Shown: positions 8,756 through 18,250 of the stretch, in pieces | How the letters are laid out: each line of letters starts with the position of its first letter | How positions within the stretch are numbered: position 1 is the first letter of the stretch | DNA from: Bacteroidota bacterium | GTDB taxonomy: Bacteria > Bacteroidota > Ignavibacteria > Ignavibacteriales > Ignavibacteriaceae | NCBI GenBank assembly: GCA_021815405.1 | Contig: JAKAGV010000010.1 | Coordinates: 1-64,000, forward strand | DNA length: 64,000 bases | Direction: 5' to 3' | Translations under genes and position numbers: made by a program | Notes under the pieces: generated by a model | Seen by the model: only the letters and a program-made list of their open reading frames with translations | Databases searched by the model: none | What the model was told of the DNA's origin: nothing

Positions 8756-10429
8756 TTACCAGAATATTACGTCTAGAATAATCAATATGACCAACGAGAT
8801 AGCAGCATAAAATACGGGTCGTTTGAAAAGCGGTAAATGCTCGTCAATATTTTCTTCAGTCAAACCCTTAACCAAACCAACTAACTCTTCTTTGGGTTTC
8901 TTACGAGTAAACAAGCTAATCACCACCGTAACTATGGCGCAAATAAGCCATGCCCACCAGGCGCGCCAAAAGTTAGCAGCCATATCGCTTTGAACGTTTG
9001 ACATAGTGATTATGCTCTGGCTAAACCAATTAAACTTAACAGCCATGTACATGGTAAAAGATGAAGCCATCCCGGTAATCAATCCCCAGAAAGCACCGTT
9101 AGGAGTAATCCACCAGACAAACATTCCTAAAAGCATCGTTGCAAATAGAGGGGCGTTAACCCAGGAGAAGATTGCCTGCATGTAATCCATAATACTTGGA
9201 AAGCTTTTTGCCCAATAAGCTGTAATTAAAGAAACAGCAACACCGGCAACTGTTGAAACCCGTCCCATCCAAAGTAAATGGGCATCCGAAGCATTCTTAT
9301 ATAAAACAGATTTGTAAATATCGTAGGTCCATACAGTATTGAAGGCGCTGATATTCCCGGCTTGCCCTGCCATGAATCCAGCTAACAATGCGGTAACTCC
9401 TAAACCGACTAGACCTGTTGGATAATATCTGGCAATTAATAAAGGTAAAGCAGAATCATAATTTATATGCCCTCCGTCGTGAAGCAGCTTAAACCCACTG
9501 TTTGGATCGTGTGATAATACAATGGCAATTAATCCTGCAAGTATTACTATGAACGGCAGGGCCATCTTAAAGAAAGATGCTAATATCGGAGTCATACGCG
9601 CAGAGTGCAGATTCTTTGCCGAAAATGCACGCTGAATGACAAGGAAATCCGTAGTCCAATATCCAAACGAAAGAACGAAACCAAGCCCCAGTGCAATTCC
9701 CGCCCAGTTTATGAACATACCATTTTCTATAGGATTGCCTGATGTTGACCACAGTGTTGTAAAAGATACAGGAGATATTTCGTTTATCCGGGTAACAATC
9801 GCATGCCAGCTTCCGATTTCCATAAACCCCATAATAGAAACTAAGAACAAGCCAAACCAAATAAGGAAGAATTGAATAATTTCCGTGAAGATAGCAGACA
9901 TTAAACCGCTCATAGTTACATATATGCCTATGGTAATTGCAGAAATCCACATGCTGATATCCCAATGCCAGCCTAAAAAAGTGTGGAGAACAAGAGCCAT
10001 AGCATAAAGATTAATACCGGAGACAAGCAGAGTCATGATCGCAAATGCAATACCATTAAGTACACGGGTCTTTTCGTCAAAGCGCAATTTTAAATAACCC
10101 GGGACAGATTTAATTTTACTGCTGTAATAAAACGGCATCATATAAACACCGAGGAAAAGCATTGCAGGTATTGCGCCTATCCAGTAAAAATGTGCAACGT
10201 ACATTCCATATTTAAAAGTATTTCCAGTCATGCCTAAGAGTTCTAATGCCCCCAGGTTTGCGGAGAGGAAAGCAAGCCCGGCAACCCAGGAAGAATTTTT
10301 GCGACCGGCAAGGAAAAAGTCTTCTTCATTTTTTGTAAATCTCCGGAGATACCATCCTATACCGAGCACAAAGGCAAAATAGACAAGGATTATAATCCAG
10401 TCAATAAAAGAAAGTCCAATTGTAGGCAT
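8756..10429 (-). CDS. Sodium/solute symporter (SSS family), probable galactose importer
   Basis: 557 aa inner-membrane transporter with about 14 predicted helices, beginning WIIILVYFAFVLGIGWYLRR and followed by the conserved segment DFFLAGRKNSSWVAGLAFLSANLGALELLG, quoted here as motif span residues 38-67. This is typical of SGLT-like sugar:sodium symporters. Later features include GLMSAIFTEIIQFF and the C-terminal helix after a charged loop (RKKPKEELVGL). It is the first gene of the operon with the small membrane protein, galK and galT, and has operator-like palindromes directly upstream, so D-galactose is the probable substrate. Related sugars cannot be excluded. Confidence 0.9.
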   Translation of the reverse strand: MPTIGLSFIDWIIILVYFAFVLGIGWYLRRFTKNEEDFFLAGRKNSSWVAGLAFLSANLGALELLGMTGNTFKYGMYVAHFYWIGAIPAMLFLGVYMMPFYYSSKIKSVPGYLKLRFDEKTRVLNGIAFAIMTLLVSGINLYAMALVLHTFLGWHWDISMWISAITIGIYVTMSGLMSAIFTEIIQFFLIWFGLFLVSIMGFMEIGSWHAIVTRINEISPVSFTTLWSTSGNPIENGMFINWAGIALGLGFVLSFGYWTTDFLVIQRAFSAKNLHSARMTPILASFFKMALPFIVILAGLIAIVLSHDPNSGFKLLHDGGHINYDSALPLLIARYYPTGLVGLGVTALLAGFMAGQAGNISAFNTVWTYDIYKSVLYKNASDAHLLWMGRVSTVAGVAVSLITAYWAKSFPSIMDYMQAIFSWVNAPLFATMLLGMFVWWITPNGAFWGLITGMASSFTMYMAVKFNWFSQSIITMSNVQSDMAANFWRAWWAWLICAIVTVVISLFTRKKPKEELVGLVKGLTEENIDEHLPLFKRPVFYAAISLVILIILDVIFW

Positions 10430-10475
10430 ATATTTTACTCTGTAACATTTATTATTTCATAGGGTTTATTACCTT

Positions 10476-10497
10476 ATACCGAAATCGTTTTCGGTAT
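10476..10497. promoter_or_regulatory. LacI-type operator 1 (near-perfect palindrome)
   Basis: A 22-bp palindrome with core ACCGAAATCGTTTTCGGT and a central CG; 20 of 22 positions obey the symmetry. It lies 47 bp upstream of the symporter ATG. Two more copies with the identical core CGAAATCGTTTTC follow within 160 bp, and the adjacent gene is a LacI/GalR-family regulator. Repression of the galactose operon is the natural reading. Confidence 0.8.
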
Positions 10498-10567
10498 ATT
10501 TTTATTATTCTTTTAAACAGCTTGGGATCACAAAACTTTTATAACATTATCAAATCCGATATTACAA

Positions 10568-10589
10568 CTTTCGAAATCGTTTTCGTATC
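10568..10589. promoter_or_regulatory. LacI-type operator 2
   Basis: Contains TCGAAATCGTTTTCGTAT, the same central core as operator 1, with centres 92 bp apart. The outer arms are less symmetric. The spacing would allow looping between repressor dimers or tetramers, but this is inference. Confidence 0.7.
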
Positions 10590-10632
10590 CGCGACAATAC
10601 TTACCATGAAAGTTTTACTAAAAGGAAACATT

Positions 10633-10654
10633 CTACCGAAATCGTTTTCATAAA
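10633..10654. promoter_or_regulatory. LacI-type operator 3
   Basis: Contains TACCGAAATCGTTTTCATAA. The left half-site matches operator 1 exactly through the centre; the right half is degraded after TTTTC. It starts 16 bp past the end of the lacI-family gene, 65 bp from operator 2 centre to centre. Confidence 0.65.
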
Positions 10655-10669
10655 AACAATGAAAATTAT

Positions 10670-11677
10670 TTAAGTTGATTTTCTGACAATTAATTCAGCT
10701 TCAAAAACTACTGTTTTTTTTTGATTATTTTTTATCTTTTTCTCTATCATATCAATTAATATTTCGGCAGCTTTCTTTCCCATCTCAAAAGAAGGCTGAT
10801 TAACAGTTGTCATTGGTGGTTCGATTAAGCTTGTAATCTTATTGTTGGAGAAGCCGACTATTGCAATATCTTCAGGAATTTTCAAGCCTGCTTCCTTTAT
10901 TCTTTGAAACGCTCCAATAGCCACAGGATCGTTTACTGCAAATATTGCATCGGGAATTAAATTATCTTTTAATAAAGAATCCATAGACGCATAACCATCA
11001 GATTCCTGTAATCCGCCGTACCGAATGAGCTCTTCGGATATAGGCAAGTTTGCACTTTTTAAGGCGTTCTTATAACCTTTAAAACGAAGTTTGCAGATGT
11101 TCATTGCACTTGGACCTGTAAAATGGGCTATCTTTTTGTGCCCTCTTTCAATTAAATGCGTCACTGCCACACATGAACTTTTAGCATCATCTATGACTAC
11201 TTTAGGTGTGGAAATTTTATTCAATGCTCTATCAAAAAAGACTAAAGGTATTTTTCTATCGATTAAAGCCTTGAAGTGATCTCCGTTTGTTGTGGTTTGA
11301 GAAATAGAAACAATGAATCCCGCAACTCTCTGATGCATTAAAGCGTTAGTGTTGATAACTTCTCTCTCATAGCTTTCATTAGACTGGCAGACAAGAATAG
11401 TAAATCCGGAATGATAAGCTACCTCCTCTATTCCGCTAATTGCCGAAGAAAAAAAGTCGTGTTTAATTTCAGGAACTATTACACCGATAACATTGGTTTT
11501 ATTGCTCTTTAAGCTTCTGGCAATAGGGTTTGGCCAGTAATTTAATTTTTTGGCAAGCTGTTTAACTTGTTTCTTCGTTTCCTCATTTATATCAGGATAA
11601 TTATTCAAAGCACGGGATACCGTAGACGCGGAAATCTTCAGCTTTTTAGCAATATCCATGATTGTTGTGTTTCGCAT
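10670..11677 (-). CDS. LacI/GalR-family repressor, probable galactose operon regulator
   Basis: 335 aa cytoplasmic regulator. The N-terminal helix-turn-helix (MDIAKKLKISASTVSRALN) and hinge (LNYWPNPIARSLKSNKTN) are standard LacI features, followed by a periplasmic-binding-protein-like effector domain (IGVIVPEIKHDFFSSAI, FDRALN, GFSNN). It lies directly upstream of the symporter-galK-galT operon. Three copies of one palindrome occur in the gap between them, and a half-matching site (11677-11698) covers its own start, so autoregulation is likely. No clear Shine-Dalgarno precedes the ATG; that region is the operator-like AT-rich stretch. The effector (galactose or a derivative) is inferred from neighbours. 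Confidence 0.92.
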   Translation of the reverse strand: MRNTTIMDIAKKLKISASTVSRALNNYPDINEETKKQVKQLAKKLNYWPNPIARSLKSNKTNVIGVIVPEIKHDFFSSAISGIEEVAYHSGFTILVCQSNESYEREVINTNALMHQRVAGFIVSISQTTTNGDHFKALIDRKIPLVFFDRALNKISTPKVVIDDAKSSCVAVTHLIERGHKKIAHFTGPSAMNICKLRFKGYKNALKSANLPISEELIRYGGLQESDGYASMDSLLKDNLIPDAIFAVNDPVAIGAFQRIKEAGLKIPEDIAIVGFSNNKITSLIEPPMTTVNQPSFEMGKKAAEILIDMIEKKIKNNQKKTVVFEAELIVRKST

Positions 11678-11698
11678 TTAAAAAAACGTTTTCGAAGA
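11677..11698. promoter_or_regulatory. Operator-like half-site at the start of the LacI gene
   Basis: AAAACGTTTTCG shares the central CG and the right half-site TTTTCG with the three operators upstream of the symporter, in the same register, but the outer arms do not match. It abuts the start codon, so bound repressor would block its own expression. Confidence 0.5.
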
Positions 11699-11936
11699 TG
11701 CGTTCAAATTACATTTTAATTTTTCATTTGTCAAGTTTAAAAATTTTATTTTAATATTTCTTCGAGTAGACTGATGATATTTTCAAATATTAAATTTTCA
11801 ATTAAAGAAATATACTGAGTTGATCACCTGTTTGATTTTAACCGGAGCTATTACGCCGTTTTTCATATCGGAAATAACAAAATAAAAATCATTGTTATTG
11901 AAGAAGATATTCTAAATCTTTAAGATGAAAGTAAAT

Positions 11937-12668
11937 TCATGATTGAATAGATGATCCTGGTTCCTTAGTACGTATATCTTGATCTATTTTCCCATCTATT
12001 ATGTGGATTTTTCTATGAGTCCTAAGTGCAAAATGTTCGTCGTGTGTTACTACTATTATTGTTTGATTATTCTCCCTGTTAAGTTTCTCAAATAGGCTAT
12101 AAATATTCTCGGAATTTTTTGAATCGAGGTTACCAGTAGGTTCGTCCGCAAGCAAGACAATCGGATCATTTGCCAAAGCCCTTGCAACTGCTATTCTCTG
12201 CTGCTGCCCGCCGGAAAGCTGATTCGGTTTATTGTTTTGTTTATCCTCCATTCCTACCTGTTTAAGTAATTCGGCAGCTTTTTCTCTAGCTCTTTTGACA
12301 GTTGTTCTACCTCTTGCAAGCATCGGCATCATAACATTCTCAAGCGCAGTAAACTCCGGTAATAAAAAATGGAACTGGAATACAAATCCGAATTTTTCAT
12401 TTCTTAATTCAGCCAGTTCCTCTTCTTTCATTGCCGATATTTCTTTTTCTTCAAGAAATATTCTGCCATTCGTAGGCATATCAAGAGCGCCAATTAAATA
12501 TAATAACGTAGTTTTACCTGATCCGCTGGGACCGGTAATAGCGCTGAATTCACCTCTTCTAAAGTCCAAACTTATATCGGGCAGAATTGTTGTAGATACG
12601 ACTTCGCCGCCGTTCTTATTAACAATGGTTTTATTAACATTTTCAGCTTTAATTATTATATCATTCAT
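11937..12668 (-). CDS. ABC exporter ATP-binding protein (MacB/LolD type)
   Basis: 243 aa ATPase energising a MacAB-type exporter. Walker [10 protein letters not shown] lies near 46-54, the Q-loop in [18 protein letters not shown], the ABC signature [15 protein letters not shown] near 147, Walker [14 protein letters not shown] near 170, and the switch His in VVTHDEHFA. The start overlaps the stop of the upstream permease (TAATG), implying coupled translation. This is the last gene of an operon with one adaptor and two permeases. The substrate (lipoprotein, peptide or drug) cannot be told. The 259 bp to the preceding lacI-family gene hold no supported gene. Confidence 0.94.
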   Translation of the reverse strand: MNDIIIKAENVNKTIVNKNGGEVVSTTILPDISLDFRRGEFSAITGPSGSGKTTLLYLIGALDMPTNGRIFLEEKEISAMKEEELAELRNEKFGFVFQFHFLLPEFTALENVMMPMLARGRTTVKRAREKAAELLKQVGMEDKQNNKPNQLSGGQQQRIAVARALANDPIVLLADEPTGNLDSKNSENIYSLFEKLNRENNQTIIVVTHDEHFALRTHRKIHIIDGKIDQDIRTKEPGSSIQS

Positions 12669-13933
12669 TATTTCTCACCGCGTAATATTTCTACCGGATT
12701 AACTTTAGCTGCATTTCTTGCGGGTATAATTGATGCTATTAAACTGACCAGAACTGCAAAGCCAAATGAAAAAGTAAAATACCAAAGGTTCTTGCCCATC
12801 AATAATCTGTCCGCCCTTACAGCAGAACTGCTGGATGAAGCAATTTTTATAGATGATAATATTTCAATCATGCCGTATCCAAGCAGGCAGCCTATCGCAG
12901 CGCCAATTATGGCAACTATCAAACCTTGGAAAATGTATATTACGGTAATTTCAGATTTCTTAAATCCTATCGATTTTAATATTGCTATGTCCCTTGTTTT
13001 TTCCAGCACGTTTGTAATTAAAACATTTGCCACACCAAAGCCTGCGACAAGTACAACGAAGAATACCAGGAAGTAAACTATCATGGATATCATTTTAAAT
13101 AATGCTAATACGCTAGAAGCTTTTTCTTCCCATGTAATAGCTTTATAATTTGTTAAATTTTTAATATTGTCCGCAACCAGATAATCTTTTTTCAAATTAT
13201 TAACTCGTATGTAAATATCGGTGACTTCATTAGGCGGGTAACCGCCGATGTTTTGCGCCAACTTTAAATTCACATAAACGTTTCCGTCAATGTCATTTAT
13301 TCCTGTTGAGAATATTCCTATTACCCTCAAGCTGAAAATATTTCCGTTGTTGGCAACAATTTGAATTCTATCGCCAACCTTTGCGCTGAAATCCTGCGCC
13401 GCAGAGGTACCAAGCAAGATACCGTCGGGCGTCCTTTCCAATTGATCATAATTTCCGCTTATCATACTCTTTTTGAACTTCTCAATTTTATCCTGAGAAG
13501 AAGGAATAATTCCGAATAGCTGCACCGGCAGCGTAGTAGTTCCGAACTTTCCGATTGTGTTTAGCCCGACCAACGGAGTAGCCATCTCAACTAATGAATC
13601 TTGCTCAATTAGATCCATTATTTTTTTATAATTCTTAATTACCTCTTCATCGCTGCGGTAAACATTCTTAATGAAATTAACTTCGCTGTTCTTACCTGGT
13701 TTAATTAATTGGTCAGGAACAAGCGGCAGCATTTTTTCACCGCTTACAAGTACATGAGGGGCAATGTTTATAATTTTCTGCACAAAGCTTTCTACCAGCC
13801 CGTTCATAAGTGAAATGGCAGTAATTAAAACCATAACCCCTACACTAATTCCTGCAAGAGACAAAATCGATTGTCTCTTCCTTTGTGAAAGCTGCCTGAA
13901 GGCTATTAAAAACAGATGTTTTTTATTCTTCAT
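12668..13933 (-). CDS. ABC exporter permease (FtsX/MacB type), second of two
   Basis: 421 aa with one N-terminal helix ([24 protein letters not shown]), a large periplasmic domain of roughly 220 residues, and three C-terminal helices ([41 protein letters not shown] region, 280-320). It ends [16 protein letters not shown], the usual FtsX-family terminus. It begins one base after the stop of the other permease. The two permeases are clear paralogues (shared [16 protein letters not shown] and P-A-R-x-A-A-K-x-N-P-V endings), so a heterodimer is likely. Confidence 0.92.
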   Translation of the reverse strand: MKNKKHLFLIAFRQLSQRKRQSILSLAGISVGVMVLITAISLMNGLVESFVQKIINIAPHVLVSGEKMLPLVPDQLIKPGKNSEVNFIKNVYRSDEEVIKNYKKIMDLIEQDSLVEMATPLVGLNTIGKFGTTTLPVQLFGIIPSSQDKIEKFKKSMISGNYDQLERTPDGILLGTSAAQDFSAKVGDRIQIVANNGNIFSLRVIGIFSTGINDIDGNVYVNLKLAQNIGGYPPNEVTDIYIRVNNLKKDYLVADNIKNLTNYKAITWEEKASSVLALFKMISMIVYFLVFFVVLVAGFGVANVLITNVLEKTRDIAILKSIGFKKSEITVIYIFQGLIVAIIGAAIGCLLGYGMIEILSSIKIASSSSSAVRADRLLMGKNLWYFTFSFGFAVLVSLIASIIPARNAAKVNPVEILRGEK

Positions 13934-13934
13934 C

Positions 13935-15206
13935 CTATGCCCTTATTACATCCACAGGATTTGCTTTAGCTGCTCTTCTTGCGGGGCTCCATCCTGCAGC
14001 AATGCTTACAGCAATTGAAAAAAACGCCGTTATAATAAATGAAAATGCAGTTTGATATGTAACCAGATGGTCGCTTCTAACAACTGCACCTTTGCCAAAG
14101 CTTATCGGAAGAGTTGATATGAAATTTGCAAGATAATATCCCGCGGTTTCTCCAATTACTGTTCCTACTAAACCAAGTATCAACCCCTCCAGAATAAATA
14201 TCATTTCAATTGATCTTTTAGATAAACCGAATGATTTCATTATGGCTATGTCCTGCCTTTTCTGCAGCACAATTGTAATTAAAACATTCGCTATTCCGAA
14301 ACCTGCAACAATAAAGACGAATATAACAAGAAACAATGTTATGTTATTGTTCCTTTCAAAAAGATCTATAAGGTTCGCATTAGCCTGTTCCCATGTTTCC
14401 GTTTTATAGCCGGTTATTCTGCTTATTAATTTTGCTAAAGGATCTATTTCATCCAAAGTTTTTGTATGAATCCCTATTGCAGTTACTATATTATCGGGAT
14501 AGCCTTTTATGTTCTGGGCAAATTTTAGATTTATAAAAATATTATGGTCATCTACTGCGCTGAATCCTGTTGAGAATGTTCCAACTAAAATAAGATTGTA
14601 CACCTGACCGTTTTCACCGATCAGCCGGATAATATCATGATACTTGGCTTTTAATTTATCAGCCAATCCGTTTCCTGCCAGAATCCCGTTAGGCGTATAT
14701 GCAAGTTCTTCCAGACTTCCGGTTTCAATTTTCCTGGAAAGATTGGCTATATTCTTTTCCCTTTCCGGAATTATTCCTTTAATAAAACACGGTTCCGTTA
14801 GCGTTCTAAGTCTTAACACTCCTCTTGTATATACATAAGGAGAAACAGCGTCAATATCCTTTATGTTGTCCAGAACAGAAACCACCTGCATATATGGTTT
14901 TATTTCATTTTTGTTATCGGGAGCTATTCTTGATTTTATAACATAAAGACTTTCAGAGTTATAATTATCATTACCAAACAACAGATGTCTTTTGGGGATG
15001 ACCTTTTCGCCTTTAACTGTAATTAGCGGGGAGACTTCTATAATTTTACTTTTTATTTCATAAATAATTCCGTTTGTTATCGCGAAGGTTAATACCATAA
15101 CCATTGCCCCAACTGCAACACCTGCAATAACAAGTACAGTCTGCTTTCTTTTAAAAGCCAGATGATTTTTTACAATAGAAAATATCAAATACAGTTTTGA
15201 ATTCAT
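13935..15206 (-). CDS. ABC exporter permease (FtsX/MacB type), first of two
   Basis: 423 aa from the ATG at 15206, which overlaps the adaptor stop as TAATG; a start 12 codons upstream would overlap the adaptor by 37 nt and is less likely. Topology is the same as its neighbour: an N-terminal helix (VLVIAGVAVGAMVMVLTFAIT), a periplasmic domain, three C-terminal helices, and the ending ARRAAKANPVDVIRA. With the adaptor and ATPase it forms a complete inner-membrane pump; an outer-membrane channel gene is not seen nearby. Confidence 0.92.
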   Translation of the reverse strand: MNSKLYLIFSIVKNHLAFKRKQTVLVIAGVAVGAMVMVLTFAITNGIIYEIKSKIIEVSPLITVKGEKVIPKRHLLFGNDNYNSESLYVIKSRIAPDNKNEIKPYMQVVSVLDNIKDIDAVSPYVYTRGVLRLRTLTEPCFIKGIIPEREKNIANLSRKIETGSLEELAYTPNGILAGNGLADKLKAKYHDIIRLIGENGQVYNLILVGTFSTGFSAVDDHNIFINLKFAQNIKGYPDNIVTAIGIHTKTLDEIDPLAKLISRITGYKTETWEQANANLIDLFERNNNITLFLVIFVFIVAGFGIANVLITIVLQKRQDIAIMKSFGLSKRSIEMIFILEGLILGLVGTVIGETAGYYLANFISTLPISFGKGAVVRSDHLVTYQTAFSFIITAFFSIAVSIAAGWSPARRAAKANPVDVIRA

Positions 15207-16267
15207 TATTGAACCGGATTTACTTTTAAACCGTTTTTCCATTCCTCCGACGGTGAAGCAGCTATAATATCCCCTGCTTTAATATTGCCGCTGATAAGAT
15301 AGGTATAATTTCCCCCACTGTTATTTCCGGTTTTTATAATTGTTTTTTCAAGCTGACCGTTAATTATTTTATAAACATAGCTGCCGTCTGCGTCTTTTAA
15401 TATAGCGCTTCTCGGTATCAGCAGCACATTATTCATTTTTCCGGTTTCTATATTTATAGTAGCCGTCATTCCTACATTTAAATTTTGCGGAATATTTATA
15501 AGCTTGAGATATATCTTTGATGTCTTTGTAGCCTCATTTATTTTAGGCACAATTCTATAAACATAAGCATCAAAATTTTTATCGGGGAAGGCATCAAAAG
15601 CGACTACACTTATTTGCTTTAACGAAATTTTAGAAAGATCCTGTTCATCAACATCACCCTCTACCAGTATTGAGGAAGGAGATACAATTTGAAAACATAT
15701 ACTGTTCGGAGCTAAGTTATCTCCCAAATTGACATCAGACGAAACAATAACGCCGTTAAACGGTGCATAGGTCTCGGTTTTGGACAAATCTTCATTCGCT
15801 TTATCCACTATTATATTTTGTTGTTCAACTTTTAATACTGCTAGATCGTAATCTTTCTTTGCATTATTAAAATCATTCTGTGTTATTGTATTTGAAGCCT
15901 TTAATTTTTTTTCTCGTTCAAAATTTATAGTTTCGTTTGCAAGTTCAATCTTTGCTCTTTCCAAATCGCTTTGTGCTTGCCGTAAATTTAATTTTTTATC
16001 TTCTTGATCTGTAGTCAAAAGAAGCTGTCCCTTTTTAACCCGGCTTCCTTCCAGGGTATTAATCATTTTTACAATACCGCCGGATTCGTTTCTCAATGTC
16101 GCCATTGTATCGGCAGTAACGCTGCCGGTGGCATATACCAATGTAATTAGATCTCCTTTTATTAATTTAATTACATTTACTTTAGTATGAACGAATAAGT
16201 TTTTATAAATAACAAATAATATTAAAATTGCAATTATGCCGGCAGCAATCACATATTTCCTTTTCAT
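15206..16267 (-). CDS. Periplasmic adaptor (HlyD/MacA-type membrane fusion protein)
   Basis: 353 aa. An N-terminal membrane anchor (YVIAAGIIAILILFVIYKNLF), then a biotinyl-lipoyl-like half (GGIVKMINTLEGSRVKKGQ), an alpha-hairpin of charged heptads around 85-150, the return lipoyl strand (YAPFNGVIVSSDVNLGDNL) and beta-barrel/membrane-proximal domains (GMTATINIETG, LLIPRSAILK). It links the two permeases to an outer-membrane channel. AGGA precedes the ATG. It heads the four-gene exporter operon, whose promoter should lie in the following 600-bp gap. Confidence 0.93.
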   Translation of the reverse strand: MKRKYVIAAGIIAILILFVIYKNLFVHTKVNVIKLIKGDLITLVYATGSVTADTMATLRNESGGIVKMINTLEGSRVKKGQLLLTTDQEDKKLNLRQAQSDLERAKIELANETINFEREKKLKASNTITQNDFNNAKKDYDLAVLKVEQQNIIVDKANEDLSKTETYAPFNGVIVSSDVNLGDNLAPNSICFQIVSPSSILVEGDVDEQDLSKISLKQISVVAFDAFPDKNFDAYVYRIVPKINEATKTSKIYLKLINIPQNLNVGMTATINIETGKMNNVLLIPRSAILKDADGSYVYKIINGQLEKTIIKTGNNSGGNYTYLISGNIKAGDIIAASPSEEWKNGLKVNPVQ

Positions 16268-16875
16268 CCGGAAGTCCTTTTGTTTTAAGCTGTTTATTTT
16301 ATTGGTTACAATTTATTGATAACATTAAAAATAATAAATATGAATTGCCTTAAACCTCATTTATTAATTTTGTCGCAAAATAAGCAACTTCTCGTTTAAA
16401 TTCTTTTTGCTTTTCTTCTTTGTTAAATTATGCGGCTTTATTTTTTTATAAAATTCTGAAATAACACAAATTATGTTTTCGTTATTCCGATTTACCAAAA
16501 AAGTTTTGTTTTTATTTATAAAAAGAATGACAACAATTCTTTATTGATAAGTCAAAAATATTATCATTTGCAGGTTTCTTCGACTGAGATATCTGATAAA
16601 TCAGCTATATGACTCCTATTATGAAAAGAATGCGCCCTCGGAAATGGTTAATTGAACTTTTTGTATAGCCCCGCATATTTAATAATTTTTTTTGCAGGAG
16701 AGTTATTTACCTGTCCCGGCTTTATGGATAATGTACTTTTTTTATATCAATTATTTTATTCGATTTATGTTTATGAATTTGATGAATTAAATTCCAGCAT
16801 GATTATTATTCCCAAAGGATGGTTAAAACGGCATTGTAGCGGTACATAGGTATATTCTGCTCATAATGGAAATTA
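16268..16875. other. Gap upstream of exporter operon; no gene seen
   Basis: 608 bp of AT-rich sequence between the adaptor start and the left end of the dead IS. It should contain the exporter promoter. An open frame at 16652-16849 on the plus strand has no recognisable domain or ribosome site and is not called. Confidence 0.5.
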
Positions 16876-18140
16876 CCCCAAACTATGCAATAAGAAATAA
16901 AAGACAAGCAAAAGATAAAAAGAATAAATAAATTAGGGAGAGGAAAAAGGACATAAAAAAATGCAAAACATCAGTTATGAATTCGTAGAAAAACTAGTAA
17001 CATCCTGAGGCGGAATGAGAATGATGAAAGAGCTTGTTGACAGGACAGGAATAAGAGAATATATGGAAAAACTTCCACTGCCAAAACCAGGCTCAAACCG
17101 TGGATATTTACCAACAGAGTTAATAGAAAGCTTTTGGGTAAGCATATGGATAGGAGCTGGCAGGTTTGCACACTCGGCATACCTAAGATATGATAAAGTA
17201 ATAAAAGAGATATTCGGATGGAAAGAAACCCCCTCACAGAGTACATACAGCAGATTCTTTGGTAAATTTAGTTGGAAGATAAACAACGAAGTATTTGTTC
17301 CAATGCAGAAATGGTTTTTAGAGCAGATAAAGATAAAAGGAGCGACAGTAGATTTTGACAGCACAGTAATGACAAGATATGGAGAGCAAGAAGGCAGCAA
17401 GGTTGGATATAATCCACAAAAGCCTGGCAGAGCGAGCCATCATCCGCTTATAGCTTTCTTAGCCGAGACACGAATGGTAATAAATGCCTGGTTAAGGCCG
17501 GGCAACACAGTGGCAGTAAATCTATTCAAGCCGATAAAATTTTTGTTGCAGGGACAGGGGGGGATGGATAACAACGAAAAGCGGTGTACAGATAAAAGAA
17601 TTTGAGTACAAAGCAATCGGATGGAACAAAGCCAGAAGACTTATAGCGGTAAGAAAAAATATAGAAAAGATGCCTAAAGCAACCGGGAAACTGTTATTAT
17701 TTAAGGAAGAACAACTGCCTCCAAAATATCGTTACAGTGTATATGTAACAAATCTGGATTTACCGGCAGAACAGATATGGAATATGTATAGAGACAGAGG
17801 GGATGCTGAGAACAGGATAAAAGAATTGAAATATGATTTTGCAATAGATGGATTTTGCATGAAGAAGTTTTGGGCTACAGAGGCAGCATTTAGAACAATA
17901 ATGATAGCATATAATTTAGTGAGCTTATTCAGACAAGTGGTGCTTCAGAATAAAACTCAGGCAACATTGAATTCATTATAGTTCAAATGCTTTGCATTAG
18001 GAAGTTGGATAAAAAAAGAGTCTCGCCACAAGGTATTAAAAATATCTATTTCTGGGAAAAGGAGAGATTGGCTGGAAGGTTTATTCTCAACTGTCGGTCA
18101 GTTATCACTTCCTTTCTCATTTTCTATTGCATAATTTGGG
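16876..18140 (+). mobile_element. Degenerate IS1380-family insertion sequence
   Basis: About 1.26 kb bounded by 16-bp terminal inverted repeats with one mismatch: CCCAAACTATGCAATA (16877-16892) and TATTGCATAATTTGGG (18125-18140). A TTA triplet flanks both ends (16873-16875, 18141-18143), a possible remnant of the short target duplication. It encloses a broken DDE transposase on the plus strand, the only plus-strand gene in the window. It is shorter than a typical intact member (around 1.5-1.7 kb), in line with an internal deletion. It cannot move by itself. Confidence 0.9.
16961..18134 (+). pseudogene. IS1380-family transposase, multiply disrupted
   Basis: The reading frame starts MQNISYEF at 16961 and hits TGA at 17006, where a Trp codon is expected (SWGGMRMM). 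It then runs to about 17520 with the first catalytic Asp region VDFDSTVMTRYG and SHHPLIAFL. A segment of roughly 70 codons holding the second catalytic Asp (the usual RADSGF region) is missing between GNTVAVN and LFKPIKF. The G7 run at 17557-17563 carries one extra G: removing it restores QGQGGW and joins the next frame. That frame has the third acidic motif (DRGDAENRIKELKYDF), a TAG at 17979 and then FKCFALGSWIKK to the stop at 18132. At least two nonsense changes, one frameshift and one deletion make it dead. Confidence 0.92.
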
Positions 18141-18189
18141 TTAGAATTAATTTACGACTTTCATTAGCGACCTCGAAGGTTGCTCTGAC

Positions 18190-18221
18190 AAAAAAATGCC
18201 GGAGTGGAAGGCTCAGGCATT
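18190..18221 (-). terminator. Rho-independent-type terminator of the gluconokinase operon
   Basis: On the minus strand, the arms AATGCC (from 18216-18221) and GGCATT (from 18195-18200), plus an inner GAG/CTC after one mismatch, form a hairpin followed directly by seven T residues (18190-18196). It lies 30-60 bp past the gluconokinase stop, the expected place for the end of the uxaE-to-gntK transcript. Confidence 0.7.
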
Positions 18222-18250
18222 CTTTTATAAAAAATATTTTCTAATTAAAT

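Noticed and set aside
11829-11926. Minus-strand open stretch reading NNNDFYFVISDMKNGVI just after the ABC ATPase gene
   Set aside because: It looks coding-like but has a stop a few codons before it, no start, and only about 36 codons. It may be a gene relic; not enough to call.
16652-16849. 65-codon plus-strand ORF upstream of the dead IS
   Set aside because: Low-complexity hydrophobic translation, no ribosome site, no recognisable domain, and opposite strand to neighbours.
17670-18244. Two separate small plus-strand genes after the transposase start
   Set aside because: They are frame-shifted or stop-interrupted pieces of the same IS1380 transposase; one of the called ORFs is simply out of frame.
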